Shown here piece after piece: positions 21,072 to 28,636 of a stretch of 38,205 nt of DNA. A model generated the notes under the pieces. It did no database searches. It saw nothing but the letters and a program-made list of their open reading frames with translations, and had not been told where the DNA came from. The position numbers and the translations under genes are program-made. This DNA is from Candidatus Kaiserbacteria bacterium RIFCSPLOWO2_01_FULL_51_21 (GTDB lineage Bacteria > Patescibacteriota > Minisyncoccia > Phycocordibacterales > 2-01-FULL-51-21): NCBI GenBank assembly GCA_001781435.1, contig MFLV01000023.1:11191-49395 (forward strand), in the 5' to 3' direction. Position 1 is the stretch's first letter. Every line of letters begins with the position of its first letter.

Positions 21072-22559
21072 TCAATGTCTTGTGGTCCTTGTTTTAAGCC
21101 ATAAAAATGCCGCAAGTGCGGCGTAGAGCAAGACCATGAGCCAGGCGGGGAAATACGGGATGGTGACCGAGGCAAATGGAAGCGAGGAGAAAAGCTCCAC
21201 GATTTTGAGTTCGTAGGTAAGGAGGGCGTAGGAAATAAAAGCGAAGGGCATGGAAAGAATTGTTGAAAGAAATCCCGCAACGCCGGTAAGAAAACCGAAA
21301 AGCATAGTAATGGGAATGAGCGGAAGTATTAAAAGATTTACCAAAAGCCCGACCACGCTAAACTGCCCCGTGTTGTAGAGAAGAAGCGGCAAGACAAACA
21401 ATTGCGTGGCAAGTGTTGCGGCAATGATGGTGCGAAGTCCCCAAAATTTCGGAACGCGCATAATACGCGCTTCAATCCGCGGCGATATTTGAATGAGGCC
21501 GAGCGTTGCGAGAAATGATAATTGAAACGACGGGTCAAAGAGAAGGATGTACGGATTGTGCAGCACCATAAGAAATCCGGTAAGTATGAGTGCGTGTGTA
21601 ATCGCAGAAGTTCTTCCGGTTGCAAGCGCCAAAAGACCGATAAGTGCCATGGCGCCCGCGCGCACCGCGGTGGCGGACGCCCCAACCATAATGACAAAAA
21701 GGACAATTGAGATGCCTCCCGCAATTAAACTGCCGCTTCCGCGTTTTCGCAAAAACATGCCAAAAAACCGCATAATAAAATTCGCAACAATCGTGATGTT
21801 GAAACCTGAAAGAACAACAATGTGAATAATTCCCGTCATTCGAAACGCATCCAGAAGCTCCTTGCCCAATGATTGTTTCGCTCCAACCACGAGACCTCCC
21901 ATGAGCGATGCTTGCGGCTCGGGAATAACGCGCGAAACCCGCGAGAGAAATGAATCTTTAATCGCGAAGAGTGCACGCTTCAAGGGATTGCCGCTGCCCG
22001 CGTTTAGCAAAGAAACTTTTGCAAAACTTATTTGATAAAAAATACCGTCTTTGGCGAGAAACTGCGGATAATTGAACACGCGGCCGGTATCGGTTTCAAA
22101 ACTTTTCGGTTTTTCGAGCTTGCCGATGACTTGCACAAAGTCGCCGTAATGAAATTCCGGGAATCGTGCGGTACCGACAAGCACGGTATCGTGAAGCGCT
22201 TCGGCTCCCACTTTTTCAAACCGCACGGTGAGAAGCGTTTGATTCTCCCGCTCATCCGGCTCCTCAATAATCGTTCCTTCCGCAACTACACTTGAGCCAA
22301 CTTTTGCTTCGAACAAAGGATCCCCTTGACGTATATCCGCGATATTGAGCCGTAGCATCCCGAGTCCTGCCGCAACAAGGCAAATCGTCAGAAACGTTAT
22401 TCTCCCATTCGCACGAATAAGAGAATGGGCGAAAGTAAGCATAACGCCGATAAGAAGAAGAAAAAATGAAAATGACCAGCCTAAATCAACAAAAGAGCGA
22501 AACGCGACGCCTGCGATGAATCCGCCGATAAGCGCATATAACCATCTTTGGTTTTGCAT
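21072..22559 (-). CDS. comEC: ComEC/Rec2 competence channel protein lacking the hydrolase domain
   Basis: ComEC forms the inner-membrane channel for single-stranded DNA in natural transformation. The 495-residue product has an N-terminal DUF4131-like part (two or three membrane segments, then an OB-like soluble part, ~75-190). The competence domain follows, with LMGGLVVGAKQSLGKELLDA, HIVVLSGFNITIV (the equivalent of the HLLAVSGLH motif) and DPSFQLSFLATLGLI, then about eight further membrane segments. It ends after the last segment (LYAALAAFLWLKT), without the metallo-beta-lactamase domain of ~750-residue ComEC. A separate such domain is encoded at 17,412-18,272. TACTAT lies 7 nt before the ATG (leaderless). 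Confidence 0.88.
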   Translation of the reverse strand: MQNQRWLYALIGGFIAGVAFRSFVDLGWSFSFFLLLIGVMLTFAHSLIRANGRITFLTICLVAAGLGMLRLNIADIRQGDPLFEAKVGSSVVAEGTIIEEPDERENQTLLTVRFEKVGAEALHDTVLVGTARFPEFHYGDFVQVIGKLEKPKSFETDTGRVFNYPQFLAKDGIFYQISFAKVSLLNAGSGNPLKRALFAIKDSFLSRVSRVIPEPQASLMGGLVVGAKQSLGKELLDAFRMTGIIHIVVLSGFNITIVANFIMRFFGMFLRKRGSGSLIAGGISIVLFVIMVGASATAVRAGAMALIGLLALATGRTSAITHALILTGFLMVLHNPYILLFDPSFQLSFLATLGLIQISPRIEARIMRVPKFWGLRTIIAATLATQLFVLPLLLYNTGQFSVVGLLVNLLILPLIPITMLFGFLTGVAGFLSTILSMPFAFISYALLTYELKIVELFSSLPFASVTIPYFPAWLMVLLYAALAAFLWLKTRTTRH

Positions 22560-22566
22560 GTATCAA

Positions 22567-22572
22567 ATAGTA
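22567..22572 (-). promoter_or_regulatory. -10 box of comEC (leaderless start)
   Basis: The minus strand reads TACTAT, 7 nt, ATG (22,559). It directly follows the 44-bp palindrome. Confidence 0.45.
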
Positions 22573-22584
22573 AAAATCTTGTTG

Positions 22585-22628
22585 CCAAAACTCAAACTAT
22601 GCGATATATCGCATAGTTTGAGTTTTGG
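22585..22628. terminator. 44-bp perfect palindrome between rnhA and comEC
   Basis: The left half 22,585-22,606 (starting CCAAAACTCAAACTATGC) is the exact reverse complement of 22,607-22,628; the centre is GATATATC, as in the palindrome at 18,319-18,338. It has no unpaired loop. Position after rnhA fits a terminator, but T-runs are poor. Confidence 0.65.
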
Positions 22629-22656
22629 GTGAATAAAAAAAGTTTCTATTCTCTTC

Positions 22657-23085
22657 TCAAGCAGTGCAACCATCCATTGCTCGGTTGGCTAATCTGTCGG
22701 CTTCCTTATTTTGCTCACGGCGAATGTGTGTAAAGACGATATGCGGGAATGCCGAGACACAGAGATTATGAATTTTTATGAACTGCGGAAAAAGCGTCGG
22801 CTCCTTTATTTGATACTTGCCTGACAGCTGCCTGGCCACAAGCTCGCTGTCCATTTTCACCTCAACGCTCATTTCTTTGAGCTTTGCCACACCAAACATT
22901 TTTTTGAGCGCTTCGAGGCCAAGAACTACCGCCTCGTATTCGGCCCAATTATTGGTCTGACGTCCTAAAAATTTTGAAATTTCTTTGAGGATATCCCCCG
23001 CTTCATCCTGAATCACAACACCGATACCGGCTGGCCCCGGGTTGCCGCGAGCTCCCCCGTCAGTGTAGAGAAAGACTTTCTGCAT
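22657..23085 (-). CDS. rnhA: Ribonuclease HI
   Basis: Cleaves RNA in RNA-DNA hybrids, for example primers and R-loops. The 142-residue product starts MQKVFLYTDGGARGNPGPAG. The four catalytic carboxylates are Asp9 (YTDGGARGNPG), Glu49 (NWAEYEAV), Asp79 (VKMDSELV) and Asp130 (NKEADRLAN). It has the short form without the E. coli-type basic handle region, like Bacillus/archaeal RNase HI-like proteins. The ATG at 23,083-23,085 was chosen over an upstream in-frame ATG because homology starts here. It follows recJ on the same strand. Confidence 0.9.
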   Translation of the reverse strand: MQKVFLYTDGGARGNPGPAGIGVVIQDEAGDILKEISKFLGRQTNNWAEYEAVVLGLEALKKMFGVAKLKEMSVEVKMDSELVARQLSGKYQIKEPTLFPQFIKIHNLCVSAFPHIVFTHIRREQNKEADRLANRAMDGCTA

Positions 23086-23152
23086 GATCTCAAATGTGAC
23101 AATCCTTTTTTGATAGCGTTTCAAAAAAGTCTATTGCGGTTTATCCTCCGTG

Positions 23153-24853
23153 TCAACGGAATTCGAGACCCACGATACGAAGGCGCAACTCCGGAAAATG
23201 CCGAAATGTCGAACGCTCTATTGTCGCGGTGAGGTCAACCTGATTACCCGCTACGAGCGGAAAGATAAAGTCCTCTGGTTTCATAAAAAATCCGATTGCC
23301 GAGATGCTTCTCCCGCCATGCGCAAAGCGCAATTCTAAATGTTTTTGCTCTTTCCCAAATTGACGTACTTCGGCAATTACCACTTTGGGGAAACGAAATA
23401 CCGGCTTCGGATTGCCTTTACCGAAAGGAGAGAGCGAGGCAATTTGCCGGTAGGTCTCCCAGGTAACATCGGCAAGCGAAAGCTCGCCGTCATGGGGAGC
23501 AGAAAGAGGGATTTCCACGCGAACGGAGAGGGCGAGCGCTTCAACGAGATGCACTTCAAGCAGGTGCACCTTTTCCTGCACAACGCTGAATCCTCCGCTG
23601 AATTGGTGTCCGCCGAAGTCTAAGAAAAGATCGCTACGTGCACGCATGAGCTCAACCACATTCACGCTCCCGTCGGAGCGGCAAGAACCTTTAATAGTTA
23701 AATCAGCCTCCCGTCCCCATAAAAAAACCGGCCGGGCGTATTCTTCGGCAAGCGTATTGGCGGCAAGCCCGAGAAGCGCCGGTTTCCAGCGCGGATCTCC
23801 CATAACGATAACGCCACTCACCGCACGATCCTCCATGCGCTTACGGATCTCTTTGACCATACTTGCCACTACCCCCTTGCGCTCATCATTAATACGGTCG
23901 AGGTGCTCCGAGAGTTCATCCGCGGTCGTTTCATCGTGAGTGGTAAGCAGACGAAACGCGTCCATCGGTGCGTCCATGCGCGACGCCGCGTTAATCCGCG
24001 GCACCAGCATGAAGCCGACATCGTCTTCAGTAAGCTCATTTTGCTTCACCTTCATGCGGCGGCACAGCTTCTGGAGGCCGAGGCGCGGAGATCTGCGAAG
24101 CACGACAAGCCCGAAATGGGCAAGCGCGCGATTTTCGCCAAGAAGAGGAACCATATCCGCGAGCGTCCCGAGTCCCGCCATATCGAGAAGCCACTTTTCC
24201 CATCCGGCCGGCACATTAAAATTCCCTCGTGCCATGAGTCCCTGCACCAGTTTGAATGCAAGGCCGCTGCCGCATAATTCCCGAAAGGGATAGGTCTCCC
24301 CTTCTCGATGCGGATTCAAAACGGCATAGGCGTCGGGTAAGCCCGCTTCTCCCGGCAAATGATGATCCGTTACGATAACATCAATTCCAATCTCCCTCGC
24401 ACGCGCAATTGCTTCGATGTCGGTTGTACCGCAATCAACGGTGATGAGCAGTGACGCGCCGCTCTCCGCAAAGCCTTCAAGAGCAGTACTGTTGAGCCCA
24501 TACCCCTCTCTGTGGCGATGCGGGATGTAGTTTGTGAAGCGCGAGTAACCGACACGCTTAAAAAAATCATGGAGGATGACACCGCCGGGGATTCCGTCGC
24601 AATCGTAATCGCTGTAGACCACAATAGTCTCTTCGCTTCGCATTGCGCCGAGGATCCGCGCAACCGCGCGCTCCATGTCTTGCATGAGAAACGGGTCGTG
24701 CAGATCGCGCTCGTAGTCAGGCTTGAGAAACAGTTCTGCGGCTTCCTCAGTAGTAATCCCCCGAGCAAGAAGCAAACTCCGCAGAAGCCGAGGGTACTGA
24801 GCTAACACCATTTCGCCGTCAAACCTTTCGGAGACAGCTTTTTCACTTTCCAT
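23153..24853 (-). CDS. recJ: Single-stranded-DNA-specific exonuclease RecJ
   Basis: 5'-3' ssDNA exonuclease of recombination and mismatch repair. The 566-residue product has the DHH-domain motifs: YSDYDCDGIPGG (~78-89), ITVDCGTTD, IDVIVTDHHLPG (DHH), and the DHHA1 motif FGGHQFSGGFSV (GGH). A C-terminal OB-like domain follows (FGKGNPKPVFRFPKV, then IGFFMKPEDF). Length matches RecJ (~560-580). The second codon block starts with ATG at 24,851-24,853, with a TTG 6 nt upstream as alternative. TACAAT 8 nt before the ATG suggests a leaderless transcript from the region holding inverted-repeat copy 2. DNA degradation by RecJ fits alongside ComEC uptake. Confidence 0.93.
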   Translation of the reverse strand: MESEKAVSERFDGEMVLAQYPRLLRSLLLARGITTEEAAELFLKPDYERDLHDPFLMQDMERAVARILGAMRSEETIVVYSDYDCDGIPGGVILHDFFKRVGYSRFTNYIPHRHREGYGLNSTALEGFAESGASLLITVDCGTTDIEAIARAREIGIDVIVTDHHLPGEAGLPDAYAVLNPHREGETYPFRELCGSGLAFKLVQGLMARGNFNVPAGWEKWLLDMAGLGTLADMVPLLGENRALAHFGLVVLRRSPRLGLQKLCRRMKVKQNELTEDDVGFMLVPRINAASRMDAPMDAFRLLTTHDETTADELSEHLDRINDERKGVVASMVKEIRKRMEDRAVSGVIVMGDPRWKPALLGLAANTLAEEYARPVFLWGREADLTIKGSCRSDGSVNVVELMRARSDLFLDFGGHQFSGGFSVVQEKVHLLEVHLVEALALSVRVEIPLSAPHDGELSLADVTWETYRQIASLSPFGKGNPKPVFRFPKVVIAEVRQFGKEQKHLELRFAHGGRSISAIGFFMKPEDFIFPLVAGNQVDLTATIERSTFRHFPELRLRIVGLEFR

Positions 24854-24861
24854 CGCCAATT

Positions 24862-24867
24862 ATTGTA
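24862..24867 (-). promoter_or_regulatory. -10 box of recJ (near leaderless)
   Basis: The minus strand reads TACAAT, 8 nt, ATG (24,853). No clear -35; the inverted-repeat element starts 8 bp upstream of it. Confidence 0.4.
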
Positions 24868-24874
24868 ACATTGC

Positions 24875-25014
24875 TATACCCCGTAGTAGATTTTGGCATT
24901 GTCTCTTCGTTGCGACGGTTATTGTAACAGCGGACAGTGAATTTCATTTCGAGTATAGCTGGAAAGCTTTACTTAGAGACAGGGCAACTATGCCAAAATT
25001 CACTACGGGGTATA
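24875..25014. repeat. Inverted-repeat element, copy 2 (~140 bp)
   Basis: Arms 24,875-24,899 and 24,990-25,014 read, in the same sense, CCCCGTAGTAGATTTTGGC and CCCCGTAGTGAATTTTGGC: complementary except at two internal positions. The stem extends outward through TATA. The 90-nt interior contains further pairing TGTCTCT/AGAGACA (24,900-24,906 with 24,975-24,981). It occupies the whole divergent promoter region of recJ and the HIT gene, and its right edge contains the TATACT -10 box (25,011-25,016). Confidence 0.85.
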
Positions 25015-25016
25015 CT
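25011..25016 (+). promoter_or_regulatory. -10 box of the HIT gene, in the edge of the repeat element
   Basis: GGGGTATACT spans the right edge of inverted-repeat copy 2; TATACT is followed by GTCTCCC and then ATG (25,024), so the transcript would be leaderless. Confidence 0.5.
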
Positions 25017-25023
25017 GTCTCCC

Positions 25024-25392
25024 ATGGAACAAGATTGCGTATTCTGCAAAATCACGCGAGGAGAAATTCCCTCAATAAAAATATACGAGGACGCTGACTA
25101 TCTTGCCTTTATGGATATCCGACCGCGCGCCCCAGGGCACGCCCTGGTCATTCCAAAACAGCACTATCGCTGGGTATGGGATGTTCCGGATATAGGAACC
25201 TATTTTGAGAAAGCGCGTGATGTTGCTCGGGCAATACAGAAAGCGTTCAGCACTGACATGGTTCATTCGAAGGTAGAGGGAGAAGAGGTTCACCATGCCC
25301 ACATTTGGCTTTATCCTGACCCAAAAAATACTCTGGGAAACAAGGACAACCTCGTTGGAAATGCAGAAAAAATACGCACAGCACTCGGTTAG
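25024..25392 (+). CDS. HIT-family protein
   Basis: HIT proteins hydrolyse or transfer nucleotides from phosphoramidates and dinucleoside polyphosphates. The 122-residue product starts [20 protein letters not shown], the classical HIT opening with CxxC zinc-type cysteines (C5, C8). It has [20 protein letters not shown]. The triad region reads [11 protein letters not shown]: aligned to the usual VPHLHFHLIP, the first two histidines (including the nucleophile) are kept and the third is Trp. The upstream in-frame extension crosses the repeat element and is rejected. Likely leaderless. Substrate unknown. Confidence 0.88.
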   Translation: MEQDCVFCKITRGEIPSIKIYEDADYLAFMDIRPRAPGHALVIPKQHYRWVWDVPDIGTYFEKARDVARAIQKAFSTDMVHSKVEGEEVHHAHIWLYPDPKNTLGNKDNLVGNAEKIRTALG

Positions 25393-25455
25393 TTTTTTCT
25401 CTGCTGGTAAGCAGAAGCGGGAGATGAAAATAGAAAGAGCTGCACCGGGAAGCTC

Positions 25456-26274
25456 ATGGGTATGGACACTCTTGAAATAATCAACAAGGAATTGAAGCTC
25501 TCGCGCATTACTCATGCGCTCTTTGATTTTGACGGCACTGTCTCCCTTATCCGTGAAGGATGGCAAAAAATAATGGTCGGGATGATGGTGAATGAGCTCT
25601 TGAAAACTCCTAAGCATGGAGAAAAAGAGGAAGTCGAGCATGCGGTCACCGAGTACGTCAATGAGCTGACGGGAAAACAGACAATGTATCAAATGCTTCG
25701 TTTCGTCGAAGAAATCAAAAAAAGAGGAAGCGAAGCGAAAAATGCCCTCGAATACAAACGTGAGTATCTTCAGTTGATCCGCGAACATACCAAATCCCGT
25801 CTGGAGAATCTTAAAATCGCTTCTGTAGACCCCGATGAATATATGGTGCGTGGGTCCCGTTCTTTTCTTACCTCTCTCAAAGAGAGGAACATTTCCTGTT
25901 ATCTGGCTTCAGGCACTGACGAACCTTTTGTTGTTGAAGAGGCGCGCTTGCTTCGTATTGATTCGCTATTTAAAGAAATATGGGGAGCACAAGATGCCTA
26001 CCTTACGTTCTCAAAAAAGATTGCTATCGAACGCATCCTCAAGGAAGCAAATATTTCTGGAGAAAACCTTGTCGTATTCGGCGATGGATACGTGGAAATG
26101 CAAGAAGCAAAAGCCCATGGAGCGGTCGCAGTCGGCATTGCAAGTAACGAAACGATACGCAAGGGCGTCAACTCTTGGAAACGAGAGAGGCTTATCAAGG
26201 CGGGGGCTGATGTTATCATTGCAGACTTTGCGTCTACAGACGCTCTAGTCTCTTTTCTTTTCTCCGTCTCATAA
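25456..26274 (+). CDS. HAD-family hydrolase
   Basis: A haloacid dehalogenase-fold phosphatase. The 272-residue product has motif I DFDGT (24-28, HALFDFDGTVSL), a long helical cap (~35-125), motif II in YLASGTDEPF (~153-162), motif III lysine in LTFSKKIAIERIL, and motif IV FGDGYVEMQEAKAHGA (GDGxxE form). This is the C1-cap phosphatase/beta-phosphoglucomutase-like layout. It is followed by a heptose-kinase-like gene, so it may work on a sugar phosphate (for example a heptose bisphosphate), but nothing in the sequence fixes the substrate. Start ATG 25,456, with a second ATG two codons later. No strong Shine-Dalgarno site. Confidence 0.82.
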   Translation: MGMDTLEIINKELKLSRITHALFDFDGTVSLIREGWQKIMVGMMVNELLKTPKHGEKEEVEHAVTEYVNELTGKQTMYQMLRFVEEIKKRGSEAKNALEYKREYLQLIREHTKSRLENLKIASVDPDEYMVRGSRSFLTSLKERNISCYLASGTDEPFVVEEARLLRIDSLFKEIWGAQDAYLTFSKKIAIERILKEANISGENLVVFGDGYVEMQEAKAHGAVAVGIASNETIRKGVNSWKRERLIKAGADVIIADFASTDALVSFLFSVS

Positions 26275-26346
26275 GTAACCAGTACCGAGCTTTTTCGATT
26301 ATAGAGTTTGGACTAGAAATTCGGACTAGGAATCAGGAGGTGCCCC

Positions 26347-27357
26347 GTGAGGCAACAACAAACTACCCTACCTTATGCCCGCGTGGCTGATCTTCTCAAA
26401 GAAGCCCGCGAGAAACCCGTCGTCGTCTTAGGCGACGTCATGCTTGACGAATTCGTGCACTGCATGAAGGAAGACTCACCCGAGCCTCCCGGCTTGAAAT
26501 TGTGGGTGACCAACACCGAGTACCGGCTCGGTGGAGCGGCGAATGTCGCCCTTAACATCGCCCGGCTCGGGGGTCGAGCGCTCTTGGTCGGCGTCACGGG
26601 CGACGACGAGAATGCCAAGATGCTGCGCCATAAGCTCGTCGAGCAAGGCCGCTATACCATCGAGGCATTCCTTGTCATCGATCCCTCACGGCCGACCACC
26701 GTTAAGACCCGCTTTCTAAGCGGCGGGGTCGCCCATCTGCGAGTTGACCGCGAGAAGCGTGAGTTCATAAGCGGTCCCGTCGAGAAGCAGTTGAAGGTCC
26801 AGCTCGCCGGCGCGATTGATGAAGTGCTCGGAAGTCCCGGGAGCCTCATCGTATCCGACTACCAGAAAGGAGTGGTAACGGGAGGGTCAGGCAGTTTGTT
26901 CCAACATGTCCTTCATTCTCGTGTCCCGGTCTACGTCGACCCGAAGTACCGGCCCGCGGAGTTCTATCGAGGAGTGGACGTCATCACTCCAAACCTCAAG
27001 GAGGCTTCGGAACTCGTCGGCAGAACCCTCGACACCCCTCAAGAGATCGAGGAAGCCGGACCGGAACTTCTGAAGGCAACCGTGTCAAAAGCAGTCCTCG
27101 TGACGCAGGGCGAAGATGGTATGACCCTCTTCGGGTCATCCGAAGACCCACTTCACATCCCCGCCATACCGGTCAAGGAAGCAGATACGGTTGGCGCGGG
27201 AGATACGGTGATTTCTACCCTCGCGCTTATGCGTGCTGTCGGAGCGACATTTGCCGAAGCAGCGATTATTGCGAACGCGGCGGCAGGCATTGTGGTCAGT
27301 AAAGTCGGCACCGCAACCTGCTCTCCCGAGGAGCTCCTCGCGCAATTCGTGAAGTAA
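26347..27357 (+). CDS. PfkB-family kinase, HldE/RfaE N-terminal type (heptose 7-phosphate kinase-like)
   Basis: By family, HldE kinase phosphorylates D-glycero-beta-D-manno-heptose 7-phosphate at C1 in ADP-heptose synthesis. The 336-residue product has VVVLGDVMLDEFVHCMKEDS, the EYRLGGAANVALNIARLGG glycine motif, RPTTVKTRFLSGG followed by HLRVDRE, LIVSDYQKG, VYVDPK..ITPNLKEASELVG, and the catalytic ADTVGAGDTVIS with the GAGD Asp. The C-terminal cytidylyltransferase domain of full HldE is missing. GTG start at 26,347 with AGGAGG 5-6 nt upstream. GC-rich compared with the preceding HAD gene. A terminator follows. Another PfkB sugar kinase role is possible. Confidence 0.85.
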   Translation: MRQQQTTLPYARVADLLKEAREKPVVVLGDVMLDEFVHCMKEDSPEPPGLKLWVTNTEYRLGGAANVALNIARLGGRALLVGVTGDDENAKMLRHKLVEQGRYTIEAFLVIDPSRPTTVKTRFLSGGVAHLRVDREKREFISGPVEKQLKVQLAGAIDEVLGSPGSLIVSDYQKGVVTGGSGSLFQHVLHSRVPVYVDPKYRPAEFYRGVDVITPNLKEASELVGRTLDTPQEIEEAGPELLKATVSKAVLVTQGEDGMTLFGSSEDPLHIPAIPVKEADTVGAGDTVISTLALMRAVGATFAEAAIIANAAAGIVVSKVGTATCSPEELLAQFVK

Positions 27358-27378
27358 CCTTCCATGCCCTTGTGGCAG

Positions 27379-27407
27379 ACTCTCCCTTGTGGAAACGCAG
27401 GGAGAGT
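27379..27407 (+). terminator. Terminator of the heptose-kinase-like gene
   Basis: ACTCTCCCT (27,379-27,387) pairs with AGGGAGAGT (27,399-27,407), loop of 11 nt, followed by TCTTTTTTAAT. Confidence 0.85.
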
Positions 27408-27499
27408 TCTTTTTTAATCTATCCCGTGCCCAACCACTTCAATATCGCCGCCGCGATCGATGTTATATTTTCTTTCATAGTTGCCCGCGTATGCATCTA

Positions 27500-28636
27500 T
27501 CAGTTTTTTTCATACAATGCCTGAAGACCCGGCAATGTCCCTTTATACAAAAACTCGAGCATGGCACCACCGCCGGTCGAAACAAACGAAAAGCGGCTCT
27601 CGAGTCCAAGTTTCCCAATTGCCGCAATAGTATCACCCCCGCCGACTACCGAATAGACGCCGCTTGCCGCAATCGCTTCCGCGAGCGCTTCGGTTTGATT
27701 TACAAATCCATGCTCGTAGTTCCCCAGAGGACCATTCCAGAGCACGAATTTCATTTTTGAGAGAAGTTCTGAGACAGTGCTGATTGTTTGAGGTCCTACG
27801 TCCATAATAGTGTCCGAGGGCATCACGTCGCTTATGTTCTTAAGAGTGTTTTTGCCGTTTACTTCAACCACGACAACATCAGAGGGAAGGAGAAGTTTCT
27901 TGTTCCTTAGAATCTTTAAAAAATCGTGTCTCTCGGGAGAGACTCGCGACATTCCAACTTCTTTCCCCTGTGCCTTAAACACATCATTTGCGATGGCGCC
28001 TCCCACAAATACATAATCGTAGCTTTTTAAGAACTTCTCGATGAGCGGTCCCTTTGTTTCAAATTTTGCTCCCCCAATGATACACAGTGAGGGGGAGGGA
28101 GGATGCAGAGCATTTGAAAGTTCGGCAATTTCTTTTTGAAGCTCAAGTCCTGCATAGCTTTGAAGCAGTGTCGGCACCCCGGTGATGGAAGCATGGTTGC
28201 GGTGTGAGACTCCAAACGCGTCGTTTACAAAACACTCGGCGAGCGACGCGAGCTCTTTTGCAAATTGGGGGTCATTTTTTTCCTCACGCGGGTCACTGCG
28301 GAGATTTTCAAGCAATAGTACTTCACCGTTCTTAAGCGCCGCGCGGGCAACCTTCGCCCGAGCACCGAGAATATCCGGAACAAAAGAAATCGGCAAAAAC
28401 TGAGAAAGCGCTTCCGCCACCGGCAACAAGGTGGCTCCGCTACGGCCAAGGTGGCTTACTAAAATAATACGCGCACCGGCCCGCCGCAAAAATTCTATAG
28501 TTTCAAGCGACTGGCGCAACCGAAAAATATCAAGCACGCGCCCGCCCTCAACCGGTACGTTTAAATCAGCGCGAAGAAGCACTCGTTTTCCTTGCAAATT
28601 CTCTGCGGCGCGAATATCGGGCAAAGCCTTAGGCAT
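27500..28636 (-). CDS. pgk: Phosphoglycerate kinase
   Basis: Glycolytic ATP-forming step from 1,3-bisphosphoglycerate. The 378-residue product starts MPKALPDIRAAENLQGKRVL. It shows LLRADLNVPVEGG, the substrate-binding SHLGR, FVNDAFGVSHRNHASITGVP, GGAKFETKGPLIEKFLKSYD and the nucleotide-binding NGPLGNYEHG and GGGDTIAAI. It is slightly shorter than the usual 390-400. The ATG at 28,634-28,636 overlaps the end of tpiA by 8 nt, indicating coupling; longer in-frame starts lie inside tpiA and are rejected. It is the last gene of the pilus-tpiA-pgk series. Confidence 0.95.
   Translation of the reverse strand: MPKALPDIRAAENLQGKRVLLRADLNVPVEGGRVLDIFRLRQSLETIEFLRRAGARIILVSHLGRSGATLLPVAEALSQFLPISFVPDILGARAKVARAALKNGEVLLLENLRSDPREEKNDPQFAKELASLAECFVNDAFGVSHRNHASITGVPTLLQSYAGLELQKEIAELSNALHPPSPSLCIIGGAKFETKGPLIEKFLKSYDYVFVGGAIANDVFKAQGKEVGMSRVSPERHDFLKILRNKKLLLPSDVVVVEVNGKNTLKNISDVMPSDTIMDVGPQTISTVSELLSKMKFVLWNGPLGNYEHGFVNQTEALAEAIAASGVYSVVGGGDTIAAIGKLGLESRFSFVSTGGGAMLEFLYKGTLPGLQALYEKN

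Noticed and set aside
24937-25023. N-terminal extension of the HIT protein by 29 residues
   Set aside because: The extension would be translated from the inverted-repeat element; homology starts at [10 protein letters not shown] and a -10 box lies 7 nt before that ATG.
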